Source: Fennellomyces sp. T-0311
Lineage: Eukaryota; Mucoromycota; Mucoromycetes; Mucorales; Lichtheimiaceae
NCBI GenBank assembly: GCA_025266875.1
Contig: JALLLT010000100.1
Location: 1 to 43,864, forward strand
DNA length: 43,864 nucleotides
Reading direction: 5' to 3'
Under the pieces are notes generated by a model. It ran no database searches. It was not told where the DNA came from and worked only from the letters and a program-made list of their open reading frames with translations. Shown here piece by piece: positions 21,719-34,156 of this stretch. Positions within the stretch are counted from its first letter, which is position 1. Each line of letters begins with the position of its first letter. Both the position numbers and the translations under genes were made by a program.

Positions 21719-22939
21719 TTACTGCAGTGGCTCGAGTACAATGTCGTTCAACATGTCACGCATCTTTTCGAGATCCGGTCTCAAAACTTCCTCGGCCTGC
21801 TCAATGTTGTCGGCAGATACGATAATGTTGGCGCTTTTGAAAGTACTCAAGTACAGTAGGTTCAATCCTTGACCTGCCAGCGGATGCGAGATTGAACGTA
21901 CAATGCCGCACCTGTCCAAATTCGTTCCCGCTAAATTCACCTGGATCACTCGTAATGGCACCGTGTCCTCGTCTTGGAAGAGCGCTTCTTCCTGGAAGAG
22001 TTCAAAGATATGGCTGTCGGCCAACAACGAAATGCCATCGCTCGTCGCCGTGTACGAGAAGAACCGCGTCTGGTCGTTTCGCGCCTCATCCAGTAAGTCT
22101 GGGAACGACATGACTTTGAGCAGGGTGCTCGACCATGATGCGCGCGAGTGCGGGTTAAGACCAGCACAACGCAGGGCATTAGGCAGCACACTACTCTCAA
22201 TCCCGGCATCGCTGTCTATAACATGCATGGACGAAGCACTGTCGGTGGCTGACAGCAAAGATTCAGTGGACGTGTTCGACTGTTGGAAGTTGAGCTCCTC
22301 CACGGCATGGTGATACATGTCCAACGACTCTTGGTCAACCTCGAACCCGTGATCCAGTAGCACTTGGACGGCTTGTCGCATGCGTCGCTCCTTGACCTGT
22401 TATTGCCAATGGTTTGAGTTTACCCATTCTGACTCATATCGAACAGGAGACTTACAAGTACAAAGTCCGTCTGGTACGTTGACATGTAAAAGATGGAAAA
22501 CTTGCCTTGCGCCAACGGCTCCGACAGATCACTGATACGCTTCCCGCTGGCATCTACTTGTATATGAGTTGGCGAATCCCACGGCACCTATTGCATCCCG
22601 TTGCCTTACCTTGGCCCCCCGCGTCGTCCACCTGAAGCACCCGAAAGATATCGGGAGATGTTCCCATATCAGGACACGATGTAAGGAACGGCAACAGGTC
22701 ATTGTCGATAATGGACACGTTCGCCGCTATCGATATTTCGTACGAGTTCTCCGTGAACGAGAAGAAGTAGTCAGGGCTGCGAGCAGAGGGTTAGAGCGAG
22801 TCGACGGCGACCATGACAACACGGTTTACTTTTTAATGTCTGCAAAGAAGCATGCTTTGGCAATGGCGTGCGTGACATGGGCCAAATGAGAGCGAGGGAA
22901 ATGGAGCAGCTTCAAACGAGCGGGCAGAATGGTAATCAT
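21719..22939 (-). CDS. CASTOR-like ACT-domain protein (4 exons, 351 aa)
   Basis: Exons: 22939-22830, 22776-22610, 22556-22456 and 22396-21719. All phases close. The start MITILPARLKLLHFPR is the usual first strand of the family. N-terminal ACT-like segments follow, with YFFSFTENSYEISIAA, LAQGKFSIFYMSTYQTDFVLV, and a second half with FFSYTATSDGISLLAD and NLLYLSTFKSANIIVSAD. This duplicated layout is that of the ACT_7/CASTOR group. In animals CASTOR1 binds arginine and releases the GATOR2 complex, so that TORC1 is switched on. In fungi the role is not established; nutrient or amino-acid sensing is an inference from the fold. Residues for arginine binding cannot be judged without an alignment. 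The linker (about 150-200) is Ser-rich. Confidence 0.8.
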
Positions 22940-23340
22940 TGTTGTGGTCAAGTAAGAGCAAACAAATAGAAGAGTGGCATAAGGGCGCACGAAATAAGGG
23001 CCCCTCTAAAAGATTTTTTTTTCTGGAGAAAGATAAGATAGAGTTTGCTGAGCTGGCTTTCACGCTTCATTAACGGCTATCCATTTGTTTATTGTGTGTT
23101 TATGTGGTGCCTGCGCGCTGCTTACAAAGCAGAAAGTATATGACATAGTGCTGTAGGCGGGGGTATGCATATGCTGGGCGTGTAAGTATAGAGTAGTGTA
23201 GTATATATATAAAGATGTGTGTGTTGGACAATGACGATAAGTGATAATATATAGATTTCTGCGCGACATGAGAAAGGCCAAGTAGCTTAAAATGTGTGTA
23301 ACAGTGCTACCGGATCTTGAAAAAGTTCACGGCCCCCACT
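22940..23340. other. Intergenic region between two minus-strand genes
   Basis: This 400-bp stretch carries the promoter of the CASTOR-like gene and the 3' region of the lipase gene. It includes a TATATATA run near 23203. I see no gene here. Confidence 0.5.
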
Positions 23341-26300
23341 TCACACTCGTTCATACGCTCCCTGCTGCCCAAAGAACCCACGGCACAGCTGTCGTATGGC
23401 GTTCTCGTACATATTCGGCGAGTGGTCCATGAACATCGTCCGCGCAAACACAATCTCCGAGAACCGCGCCTGCACATCCTCGCACCGGTTCAGCACCACC
23501 ATGTGCGCATGCTTCTTTTTCTTCTTGGCAAGGACAGGGTGATCTGTCAACTGCGCTGTGGACTCGACCAGGTATACCGTGCTGGGTGGGTACAGCTTAT
23601 CAGCGCGCATATCAGCCCGCATGGTCTTGATAAGTGCCCAGAACCATTGCTCGTTCTCGTGCTCATCCTCCTCCTCCTTTTTACTGTCTGTAGAAGGGCG
23701 ACGGCGCCCAATGACTCGGCCCAGAATATCGTCGGCGACGCTGGCTTCTTGATACAAACTGACAGCCACGTTTTTGAAATCCCGCAAAAGTCCGAGGCTG
23801 AGACAGGGCACAATGTCAAAACCGTGGACCACGCTCGTCACTAAACCGCGACCACAGTATTCACTCAGTTCGGCTGACATGACGCTTGGTGGACCGTACG
23901 TGTAGCAATGGATCGGTCGCCCTGGTGGTAATCCAGAGCGTTGCGAAGTAACAAACGGAACAGGGTCACGTGCCATCGCTGCTATGACAATAGGGTTGGT
24001 CCCTGGTTGGATTGAAGATCGTTCCTGGCACCATAGTACGCTCAATAGACTTGCTACTCCAGCTCCTAACGAGTGACCGCATAGCACCAGACCATAGCTC
24101 GGGTTTCGCTCGAGTCCCTCGAGGATCGCTTGGTATACTTTGCCCTTTTGTTTTGACAACAGTTGCGCTGCTTCCAGCATACCACCATGGGCAAAATAAG
24201 TACGGCCTTCGTGTGTAAACTCGGAGTATTCGCACATGAGGTCCGTGAGTACATCACTCAGGCCAAGCGTTCCACGACAAGTCAAGACAATAGCTTCAGC
24301 AGCATGGTCCACCGTAACATAATGAACCAGTGCATGCAATTGCGGATGTTGTACGCCGGATAATGGTGTTGCATCGGTATAACTCGACAACAAGATATCG
24401 TCTACGGCCACCCCTGTATGGTGCGCAAATGCGTGATGGTTCGGGTGATGCGAAGATGGTAGTACACTTGGAATGTCTCCGATTTTCAGGATTCTCATGA
24501 ATTCAAGACCATATGCTGCGCTGGCGTACCGCATAAAGTGGGCAATATTGTTAATGATGTGTTTGCGTGGAAAATTGCGTGGATCCGGTTCTGTATCGAG
24601 TGGAGATCGATGCTTGCGTCTCTTGCGATTCGACGGCGCAGATGGTGAACGGACGGTGCTTTTAGTGCGCCGCTCGGCCCGGTCTGGTCGATACTGTCGC
24701 TTTATATCAGGTGATGAATGCAACATGGTGGATGTGGACGGTGAGGAGGGTGCAGTCGTGTACGTTGTTGTGGTGAATGTATGAGCAACACTAGACATGC
24801 TAGTGATTGAGTTGGATCTGCCGCGGTGCGTTGTGCTGGTTACAGATGATCTAGATGCCATAGCAACGCTGCTCGTATTCAAATAAACATTACTACGTGA
24901 CGATGAAGGCATTGGAATCGGCGGTGGCGGTGATGATTGCCGTTTGCGATTGTTATTCAACGCTTCAGCACCTTTTTGGAAGAGCCCGGTTACGCTTTTT
25001 CGCCGAGCACCTTTGAGCTTTAGACGGCCCCAAGATGACTTGCGTTTGACAGTACGTTCTGGCTCCTTGTCTTTAGATGGTGGTGGTGGTAATGGCAAAG
25101 GTTTCTCATGATCGCCTCGGTCGCCATTACTTGTATACTGTGCGGACGTGGAGCGCAATGTAGCTGAAGTGCTCGTACTCATCATTGTTGTAATACGGTC
25201 ATCCTCATCTTCATCTGACGTAAGATCGAGGGTTTCTATGCTGCCATGATGAACCACTGACCGCCCGATCGTATCACGTTGATCTTCACGAGAATATTTC
25301 ACTTGCCGTTCGACCTTTTTTCGCGAGAACTTTTTCGATACCGCCGAAAGCATAATCTTTAGTCCTTTGGATGGACTCTTTAACAATGCACGGCTGTTAT
25401 TCGATGGTTCCTCATCCTCCACCGGATGTTCGATCCAAGCGCCCGGGATGGGCTCACCCTCGTGATCAATCACAGCCATGAATGATTCATTATCCTCTTC
25501 GTCTGATTTGACCACAATGTATTTTGACTTTGGCTGAGGCGCACCGGGCGGTGCAATCGGACGAATGCGTGTAGTTCTCGTGGTTGTACGTTTTGTGGCT
25601 GTGGTAATTTCGTACATTCCAGTTGTCCAGGTCGACGATGAGTCTTCCTGAAGGGCAAGGGATAAGGAACTGTCATTATCTGGATCATTCTGTGACAAGA
25701 TTTCTTCAAGTTCATGGAGGACGTCAGTGACGTTTTCGTCGTCTTCGATATTCGAGTACGGAATAAGTGCATTGCTGCCATCGTCATCATCTTCTTCCAC
25801 AACCAAGCCTTTCCACATTTTCGTCACTTTGACGTACTCCATCGTCCGTTTATGGGTGACGTTTTGGAGCACTGCAAAGGCAGTCAGGGCTTTGGTGAGC
25901 CCGCCCAGAATAGCCATCTTGCCGCTCTTGGCAAGTTCGAATTCGGGATCGTTGATAAGCTCTTGATGGACCAAGGTGATGACCGAAGCGATGGCACGCG
26001 AGGTTTCATTGGAACCAAAAATACCATCGATGACCTGGACCGATTCTTCGGCAGCCTAGTAACAAGGAAAAGAAAAGTGTCAGCGTGGAAGGGGCACTAT
26101 CGTAACATAAAACATGTAATATAAACCTTTAACCCCGTTTGGATAGTGTTTGAAGTGAATTGTAAACCAGAGAGTGCAAATAGTTCAGCCAGTGTGAATG
26201 AGTGGTGGACTACGTATACGCCGAGATTCGTGTATTTGTCTAGAACTTGAAGGAATACGCCCCTGTAATACAACAGAACAGGAAAATGTTAGTAACTAAA

Positions 26301-26670
26301 CGCGCCATTTGCGACATTGTTGAACAATTATGCGTTGAAATTTCAATATATACTTCTCGGCATCGATGCCAGCATCGTCATTGTCGGCAGTAGGATACGT
26401 TAGGGTATGGAGTTTCTTCGCTGTCGATATGGCATTGATCAGGGCCTGGCGTGAAAGCCCAAAAGAGAAAACGGTGCTGTATTTGGCGGTCTCGAATAGA
26501 GCCTCAATAAGAAGGGAAGAGCAGCGGAGTGACAGGCGTGCAGCTAGCGACACAGCTGTGATAAAATTGGCAATGTTGGCTGGTAACAAGGTCGTTGTCA
26601 ACGCCTGTGTGGCGTTATATGTGACGATTTGTGCCGATGGTACTGTTAATGATGTATCAGGGACAGCCAT
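23341..26670 (-). CDS. Diacylglycerol-lipase-like class 3 lipase (3 exons, 1055 aa)
   Basis: Exons: 26670-26354, 26262-26127 and 26055-23341. Phases close. The long N-terminal half is largely Ser/Thr-rich and charged, with acidic patches and a basic patch around the PSKGLKIMLSAVSKKFSRKK block. The alpha/beta-hydrolase domain lies in the C-terminal 400 residues. Its marks are VLTCRGTLGLSDVLTDLMCEY (oxyanion region), the nucleophile elbow LCGHSLGAGVAS (Ser near 813) and HGFDIVPCLSLG, which holds the likely catalytic Asp. These are close to sn-1-specific diacylglycerol lipases, which cleave DAG at membranes to a monoacylglycerol. Unlike animal DAGL there is no four-helix membrane domain; the first 150 residues have only moderately hydrophobic helices. 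The protein probably sits on a membrane surface. Confidence in a class 3 lipase is high, in DAG as substrate moderate. Confidence 0.88.
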
Positions 26671-27927
26671 CAAGTATATAAAGGAACGGAAGTGAAGGGA
26701 AAAAGAAAAGAGGAAAAAAGGGCCCGGGCAACCGACAAATGTGCCCCATATTTAATAATTTTTCTTTTGCGTAATACTACCGACTTTGTTATTTTCTTGC
26801 GTTATGCGATCATAAGATCTATAGCACTCCTGCTGAACTTCCCAGGCTAGGCTTATAAATATTCCCTCGATACTTGCTACCGAGCCTCTCCCCGCAGAAT
26901 GCCGCCGTATTTGTGTGGGGCTTCACTCTATCTATTTCGTTTTTATCATCAAAGCAGCGTAGCTTTGGTTACACCAACCCGAAATGAAGGATGTACCACC
27001 AAAAAGCCCTTTGGCGTAGCACTTTTTTCATGTGCTCGCCATTTCGCCCAAAAAACAGTCAGAAAATAAAACAACGCTAATATTTAGTTGGTTATCGCTG
27101 CTACTGATATCAGCCTGCATGTGTCGTATGCAGTAAAACCTGTCACAGCGCCAGCAGGTTAATACGATGCTTTTGTGGTACACGTGATGAGTAGTGCGCA
27201 TAGGCCTTGGGATTTCGGATCCACGTGAACGCTAGGCAGTCGAAATAAACCAAGATCTCGAGATAGTATCAATATATAGGTCAAACATTTACAAATCAAT
27301 CACAGAATGTCTGGTATTGATACAATATTGTACTTAGTAATTGCAAATTCCAGGTTTGGTCCTGTTTGGATTAAAGCATATGCTTTTACTGATGTAACAC
27401 AATAAGGAACTAGTATACAGTAAGGTGAATCTCTTAAACTAGTGTGAATAATAATAAGCATGTGCATTATAAAAGCCATGATAAGAATAGAAAGTACCCT
27501 TATTACCGCGACTATAGAGCAAGTCAACAGTATAGCTTATCATTGAAGCAATTTTCTTTTATTCCATGCATAGTTCTCCGCTCACAAGCTCGGATTGCCC
27601 CAAAAATTGTTAAATATGAGCAACACTTATAAATACGCCATCCTGATGCAATTCTCGCTCCATTTCGATCGACCAAAAGATGTTTTTTTCCACCAGTGCG
27701 TAAATATATTCGACATAAACTCGCTTGGATCAATGATTGTCTGTGTATGAGCCTATCTATAATAGTTGGGGTGAACAACATATAATCATTATGTAAGCTG
27801 ATAGCAGCACAGATAACTGCTGTGCAACCCTCCACCAGTAAATCACAACAATAGCCATGCAGTCATCAACGGTAGCAACCATAAAGCGAGAAAAAAAATG
27901 AGCGTATAATTTTTTTGAACGACACAT
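26671..27927. other. Intergenic region, lipase promoter side
   Basis: This 1.25-kb stretch is AT-rich in its right half. The left 200 bp hold the lipase promoter, with a long A/G-rich run on the plus strand at 26697-26720. Two frames on the minus strand near 27300-27835 have no family resemblance and start without a good context. I see no gene. Confidence 0.5.
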
Positions 27928-29287
27928 CTACGCCAAGTATCCTTGCAGAACTCGACCTGCCAGCAAACCAAGTTTTTCAATAGTATAGCCGCCTTCCTGC
28001 ACAAACAAAACTGGACGTCCTGTACAGCTTTTCGATGTCTTGAGTAGTCTGCCCATCTCGAAATATGTCGCAACATTCTTCAATCCTTTCATGCCAGCCA
28101 CGGGATCTTCGTGCCACGTATCCAAACCCATCGAACACACCACAATATCCGCCCCAAATTTTTCAGCAACAGGTCCTTCCAGTACATTTTTCAGATTGTC
28201 CAGGTATATGTCGTCGGTGGTTGTTTGAGGATTGAGTGGAATGTTGATATTGTACCCTTCACCTTCACCCTCGCCTGTTTCCTCGATGGAACCCGTGAAG
28301 AATGGATAGTCAGGGTATCCGTGCAATGACACATAGAGAACGGATGGATCGTCGTAAAAAATATCTTGTGTACCATTGCCACTATTTTTTTTTGCTGTTA
28401 AGTAATGCTTTTTTCTTTTAAAATTGGATGATTGTACTTACTGGTGATGATCGATATCGACAATCATAATCTTTTTCTTCTCGGTAGTGGAGGCAGCCGG
28501 CTTTGGTCCACGCGGAATAACTGATGCCGCAGCGTCAAAAGTGGTTAAAGGTTTGCTCATTGCATCCATTTCCTCGAGCGTGTAATCCTGCAAGAAACGT
28601 GTTGCAACAGCCGCATTGTTAATAAAACAATAACCTGCTACGCATATTAGCGATCTCTCCGGTATATCCAAGAAAAGATCTACCTACCGCCTGAAACGTT
28701 GCAAGTAGCATGGTGGCCTGGAGGACGACACAAGGCGTAAATAGATTCACTCTTGTTCTCCGCCACCTGCTTCAATAATTTATGAGCACTCGTCAATGCA
28801 ATTTGCGCCGAAATATATGTCGAGCGCCACGTCTCCTTGGTGTAAGCAATAGACATATCGAACGAGTGTAAGCCAATTTGAGCTGTTGCTGATAGCTTGC
28901 TTGTCTTTTTGACACGGTCGCGCTTGATTTTGCTAATAATGTTGGCATGTGCAAATGCCTCTCCGATCGCGACCTCTGGAGGCATACCTTCCGCCACCCA
29001 AGTGTTATAAATACTGTGCAGAAACTCAATGTAATCGTCTTCATGTACGTTCAAGATAGGCGTCAAGCTATAATCGTTGGGACCGACCACAGTAAATTGA
29101 TTTGGTTGGCTGTCAATGAAGTTTTTGATGGATTTCAGACGCGCAGGACATTCTAAATATGTGGTCAGCTTGCGTAGAAAAAAAGATGTAGGTTTTTTAT
29201 GTTACCCAGATAAGATTTGATTTCACCGCGTGTAGCTTCAAAGGGCGGATTGTGAAGTAAACAGTCTTCACTATAGACAACGTTCAT
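27928..29287 (-). CDS. HDAC-fold deacetylase, acetylpolyamine-amidohydrolase-like (4 exons, 398 aa)
   Basis: Exons: 29287-29206, 29152-28688, 28637-28442 and 28381-27928. All phases close. The single domain is an arginase/deacetylase fold. The active-site pieces are RPPGHHA (H174-H175), DIDHHHGNGTQ (zinc ligands D245 and H247), MGLDTWHEDP (third zinc Asp) and EGGY (catalytic Tyr). The start MNVVYSEDCLLHNPPFEATRG and the compact length without extra domains resemble bacterial acetylpolyamine amidohydrolases more than nuclear class I HDACs. It should therefore remove acetyl groups from small amines or from protein lysines. It has no nuclear-localisation run. A histone substrate remains possible. 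Confidence 0.9.
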
Positions 29288-31571
29288 GTTGTCAATAAAA
29301 AGAAAAAGCTAAAATGAAACGAAATGTTTGTTTATATATGGATCCGTCTTATCAGCGTAAAGGACTGCTCGGAATGTAATCCCGTTTCAGGTGCCACATG
29401 TTTTCACAACACATTTCATGGGTATTATTTTTTATCCAATTGTTATGTGGGTGATAACTGCACCAGCCGACTAGTCAGAGATTGTGCAAAACATTGTTTT
29501 GACCTAAATGCTAGCCTAGTTCCTTCAACGCGACATATATTATCCATTATGATATTAACTACTCTTCATTTGTATATGCATTAATCACAAGGTTCAAAGT
29601 CCTATTCGTTCTAATCGAAAGGTAGGAGCGTATGTCCAAGCACTTTATTATACGTAGAAATCTTAAAAAGTCCATGGAAAATAAAGCTTCTCTCTCCAAA
29701 CGGATGATCATTGATACTACGCCTTAATCGACATCGTTATGATTGACCAAGGAATAGGACAGATGTTGTTGCTTAGGACATAGATTAGCATGAAGTACTG
29801 AAGCTATCTTCGCGATGATAAGTGTTGATAAGAGGCTGATACCATTTATCAGTCCTGATATTTGACTCACTTACCATTATAGGTTAATTCTTACTTGTGA
29901 GCAGCAGAGCATGTTAGGTTACATCTACATTTCATATTATTGATGGTACGTATGTCATAACAAACAGTACTGTTGATTAACATCACAAACGGGATGTGTG
30001 GTCCATTTGTTTTAGTTAATTGTTCGATACGCAGTAAAAGATTGCTTACGCGATATGAGATCAACATAGCGAAGCGTACGTATTTTTGAATCCTTAATAA
30101 ACGCGATTTGTAATGAAGCAAATGTTCTTTTAATATTGGTATGGGAACCTACATATATACGTAGGGTATTACTAAATACCATAGACTTTAATATATAGAT
30201 TGAAAAGGGAAGGGGTTAAACAGTGCTACTGCTTGTATAACGAAAGTAATGCTTCGGCGCTCTATATGCGTTAATAGCGTATAGTACGTATGCTCTGTAT
30301 CTGTAGCACAGATTCATTAGTTTGTTTACGTTTTCACACTTACTGCCACGCATATATCCAGAACTAGAAAACAGCCAACACTGTTATACGTAGGTGCTCA
30401 TTAGAGCACTCTATCGATCGTCTCCTCTGCAAGTACTCCTACCACGGATACACCACATTTATACGCATGCAGGTATATACTTATAAAAGAGTTGAAAGAT
30501 TATTTGCATTTACTGCTAGAATCTTTTCTATTAAGGAGCCATAAAGATGCTTTTTTATCCGCGGATCTTACACCTTGCCAGAGATTGGGATGCTCTGGCG
30601 ATCTGCAAACAAAGAAATGCTAGTTTCACCCTCCACTTGCTCTTTCTGAGGTACCACCATCAAAGGACTTGTTTGATTCAAACTTACTTTATAACTACTA
30701 GAGGATATACAGATTGTTATTTCCAGTAAATTAGCAGAAAAACTATATGCAATTCCAATGCCAATAACGCTATCTTCTTTTATTAACAGAGAGCAGGATT
30801 CAGCTATGTCCTATGATCTAGGACCGGGACCTTGTGTCAGTGGTATTCCATATTAATGTAGTTCCATTAGGCATGGTAATAATAGTCAGCCATGAACATG
30901 TCGCTGTCCACAATACATAATTATCTTTTGCTATTTTGCCTGGAGGTTATCCGATGTATTTTTCTTGCTATATCTACACGTATTTTGACTGTCCCTTTGT
31001 TTCTAGTGAGTATTTTAATCAAAAAGTATCATTTTTATTAAAGTAAAGCCTATAACCTGCATAGTTATTCTCATACTAAAATAAATTAGCTAAACCTATG
31101 ACTTATTGCCACAGTGTGTGCTCCCAGATCAACTCGTAGAAAGGGACATAATTTTCGAGTGCTCGCCTATAGAACCCAGCTGCTATCATCCATCCTTGAA
31201 ATCTACGATGTTGAGCCTATATATCGGGTGATCGATTTGCGACTTGCAAGTATTTCACAGGTGCCTGTATTCCCACAAACAAAAGGTTCTTTCGGCCGGT
31301 AATCACCTGATTGTCGCTCTTCCATATAATAATGCTCCACCTTGATAAAGCCAATCTACCCGGTAAAGTATATGACGATATCTGCGCTGTATTCTTGCCA
31401 TACGGGCTCAATCCAGCCAATATGGAAACAGCAGTAAAACATTCAGCAGGCTGTTGATAATAAGTGATAGATCCTTGCTATTAAGGGGCAGCAACAATAC
31501 TGCAGGATAACGTACGCTGTCTCTTATTATTATCAACAATTGAAACAGAGTCAGCTGGACTGGACAATGCA
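29288..31571. other. AT-rich gene-free stretch
   Basis: For 2.3 kb I find only short, low-quality frames and TACGTA-rich AT sequence. An imperfect inverted repeat (31453-31470 with 31518-31537) lies near its right end. No mobile-element protein or tRNA was seen. This marks the change from gene-dense to repeat-rich DNA. Confidence 0.55.
31453..31537. repeat. Imperfect inverted repeat, about 85 bp
   Basis: GTTGATAATAAG near 31453 is repeated inverted as CTTATTATTATCAAC at about 31523-31537, with a 3-bp insertion. It could form a hairpin or be a remnant of a very small inverted-repeat element. It lies about 35 bp before the start of the next gene. Confidence 0.4.
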
Positions 31572-32336
31572 ATGGACACTACCACGCAACTGAGGCTGAC
31601 TCACATGATACTCACTGCGAACACTGTTCCAGCCGTTGGTACGAGCACTTACTCTTGATAGTGAAAAAACCCGTGATAAATTTTGTTGCACTCCCGTCTA
31701 TCGCCAACCAAACCATTTCAAAAAGTGTCTTCAAAATTGTTATCATCGGCATCAGCTAGCGGTAGCAGCAGCCCATCGCAGGCACAGCGCAATGCAACAC
31801 CGGATCTGCGTGATCCATTGCGACGGCATTACTCCTTGTTATCTCCTAGACGCACTCCCGCATCACCTCATCGGACATCGTCTGAAGGCCAGTTCATGCT
31901 GCGCAGTCCGTTGCGTCGTACACAAACAGCCATTCCAGCAGAATCAGTTGTTGAATCTTCCGTAACTGCTGACCCGCGACGCACACGAAGTCTTGACAGT
32001 CTTGGCGCGGTCCAAAAAGCCGACACCACACAACCTTGGCGTCGCGAACACTGGATCACCCTGTCGCGCTACTACGAGGCAGTTGGTCGCGATATTGAGC
32101 AGACAGTCAAGGTGTTTTATCGCCACGAGTCTCTTCAGTTTGAGGAAACGGAGAATGGATCCCAACAGATAGTCGAGAGCTGGTCGAAGGAGCGTATCCG
32201 CTGGCACGTGCGATGTTTGGACGCCGTCACCAAGAAGCACCATGGCAAACCACTGTTAGAACGTATCCGTGCATTTGAACTCAAAAAGAAACGCAAAGGT
32301 CCTATTAGCAAGAAGAACACACCAATAAACAAGTGA
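31572..32336 (+). CDS. Basic protein with CDK-type sites, unknown family (2 exons, 225 aa)
   Basis: Exon 2 (31726-32336) is secure: it encodes a Ser/Arg/Pro-rich half and then a structured helical half, WRREHWITLSRYYEAVGRDI followed by an SWSKERIRWHVRCLDAV block. The main frame has no upstream ATG. I therefore join it to exon 1 (31572-31638) through GT at 31639 and AG at 31725, phase 1, giving MDTTTQLRLTHMILTANTVPAV before SSKLLSS. This first exon is tentative. The N-terminal half contains several Ser/Thr-Pro-x-Arg/Lys matches (SPRR, SPHR, SPLR), the consensus for cyclin-dependent kinases, and the C-terminus ends in a Lys/Arg run. A cell-cycle-regulated nuclear or spindle protein is a guess; the family is not recognised. 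Confidence 0.55.
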
Positions 32337-33783
32337 TTTTCTATTGTTCACACCTCCCCTTTTTTCATTGCGGAAAAATCTGGCACCCAGATGAATAAAC
32401 GACCATAGAGTACAGTGTCATTGAATGGTAAAATAAAAATGGAAGGATCCCGTCCATCACTAGGACCCACCGATACAAAGGCATAAAAGCCTATGTAGTT
32501 TGTCGTGTATTAACATAGTCGTTAGGAACTAGCACAAAGGTAACGCAGGAAGCTGTGCAAAGCGAAACATGAAATCCAGTTTGCTGGGATTCTGACACAT
32601 TGAATATGTCTGTAAACTCCCACTTAACTCATCTGGTCCTTAAAGCCTGTTGATAGTTCAAGAAAACACAGTAATTGAGAAGCATCTCATTCATATCTGT
32701 ATCATATGTTTGGCTTCAGTAAACTATTTCTTCCTGTATGACTGTGTATGACATACCTTGTTTCTATACGCGAGCATCACTTGGATCTCGCTCATTGCAA
32801 GGGCCGAGGAAGAAAGCCTTTGTACGCTGCTTTTCTCTTCCCACTGCCGCATGTTTTGTATCACTTTTGCAAGCTACTATTCTTCCATTACTTCACTGAC
32901 ATGAATATCCGCCTTGCTCCATGCCCAGGTTGAGCCACTGCTATCAAGATAAAATAATGAGTGTTTATGGTCGCAAATACATTATGTATTATGAATCTGG
33001 AAACCATTTATTATCCAGAACAAAAAAATATCACACTTTTAAAACATAATATGCAGCGCGGATCATCGGTTTTCGATAGCGTGGCTCAATACCTTATATG
33101 TTGCTTAGGTGAGAGAAGGATACTAGCTTAGTTGTTCATTTGCTTGCCTTCAGGTCCGCCTTCATTCAAGGTAAAATTACCTGTTTTTTTAGATTAAAAG
33201 TTATAATTTATTTCTGGAAGTTACTAGATTCCCAGTTTTTTAAACCATACAGATCTTATTAGAATAAAAGAGTAGATACAGAGGGTGTGCTGGTAGCTCC
33301 CGGTGCTTTTGGACTAAAACACACAGGGTTTTGAAGAGAAGTATTACTAAAGTGTGACACTACTAAGCTTTGATATATCAAGAGGCCCATGCCATCCTGT
33401 AGAAGTTGAAGGTTTATTTTCCGTATTTTGCTATAATTGGCTTAAGTTTAACAAATTATTATACCTCAATGATTTTACATACCTTCCAGTAAAACAATGG
33501 TGGCAGTCGAGAAACTGTAAAAAGTTTTCGACGTAGCGTGGGGATAAAGCTGCTCTTCAACGAATTGTATCATATGCTACTTTGTTATATCCAACCTCCG
33601 TAGACCGCATCTGTACCGGCATTCCCTTTAACCTTGCTATCGTGTGAATTAATAAAAAAGTAAAAACTGGTAATTTCTTACTGATTGATAACTTCTACGC
33701 ATTTCGCTTGGCCAAAGTCCAGGTGCGTAGTTTCGCCGATTATATCAAGAGTCACTTTACTCTCGACGATTTGCTCAGTGTTA
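32337..33783. other. AT-rich flank with gene remnants
   Basis: I see no intact gene. A 20-nt stretch at 33496-33515 is identical to part of the SEC2-like gene (7340-7359). From about 33649 a plus-strand frame with good protein character (FYAFRLAKVQVRSFADYIK then SHFTLDDLLSV) runs into the transposon end. Splice-like GT/AG sites occur near 33110-33175. This may be the remains of a host gene. Confidence 0.4.
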
Positions 33784-33795
33784 CACCATAAAAAA
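33784..33795 (+). repeat. Left terminal inverted repeat of the CACTA-like element
   Basis: CACCATAAAAAA, matching the right end exactly in inverted orientation. The preceding bases GTTA are the proposed target duplication. Confidence 0.8.
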
Positions 33796-33800
33796 AGAAT

Positions 33801-33843
33801 CTTGTGAAATCCTGCGAAATCCTGTAATCTTGTAAAATCCTGC
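33801..33843 (+). repeat. Left sub-terminal repeat cluster
   Basis: Three units of the CTTGTGAAATCCTG / CTTGTAAAATCCTG type lie in tandem 5-48 bp inside the left end. In CACTA elements such repeats are binding sites for the element's own DNA-binding protein. Confidence 0.75.
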
Positions 33844-34156
33844 GGTTTGAGCGAATTTACAAGACTATACTGTTACACAACCACTATTTTCTATTTTATT
33901 TTTACTAGCCGCCGCCTCATCTTTCAGCAGCTAACCTGAAGCTCCAGTTGGTTGATATATTACCACTATAGTGCGATATCTGCAATCCTACGCCTACTTT
34001 CTTAAGGCCAAAGCCACCAGTTTCATGCTTTATTTGGTTCGTAATGCTTCCAAAATATGTACTGTATACGGTTGATCTAATTCTCGAATAAATACGTGAT
34101 AAAAAAAAGTACACGTTAACTAGCAACTACTAATAAAACATACGCCTGCCTGCTGG

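Noticed and set aside
27300..27835. Two minus-strand frames of 75 and 103 codons
   Set aside because: AT-rich, no family resemblance, no promoter or splice evidence.
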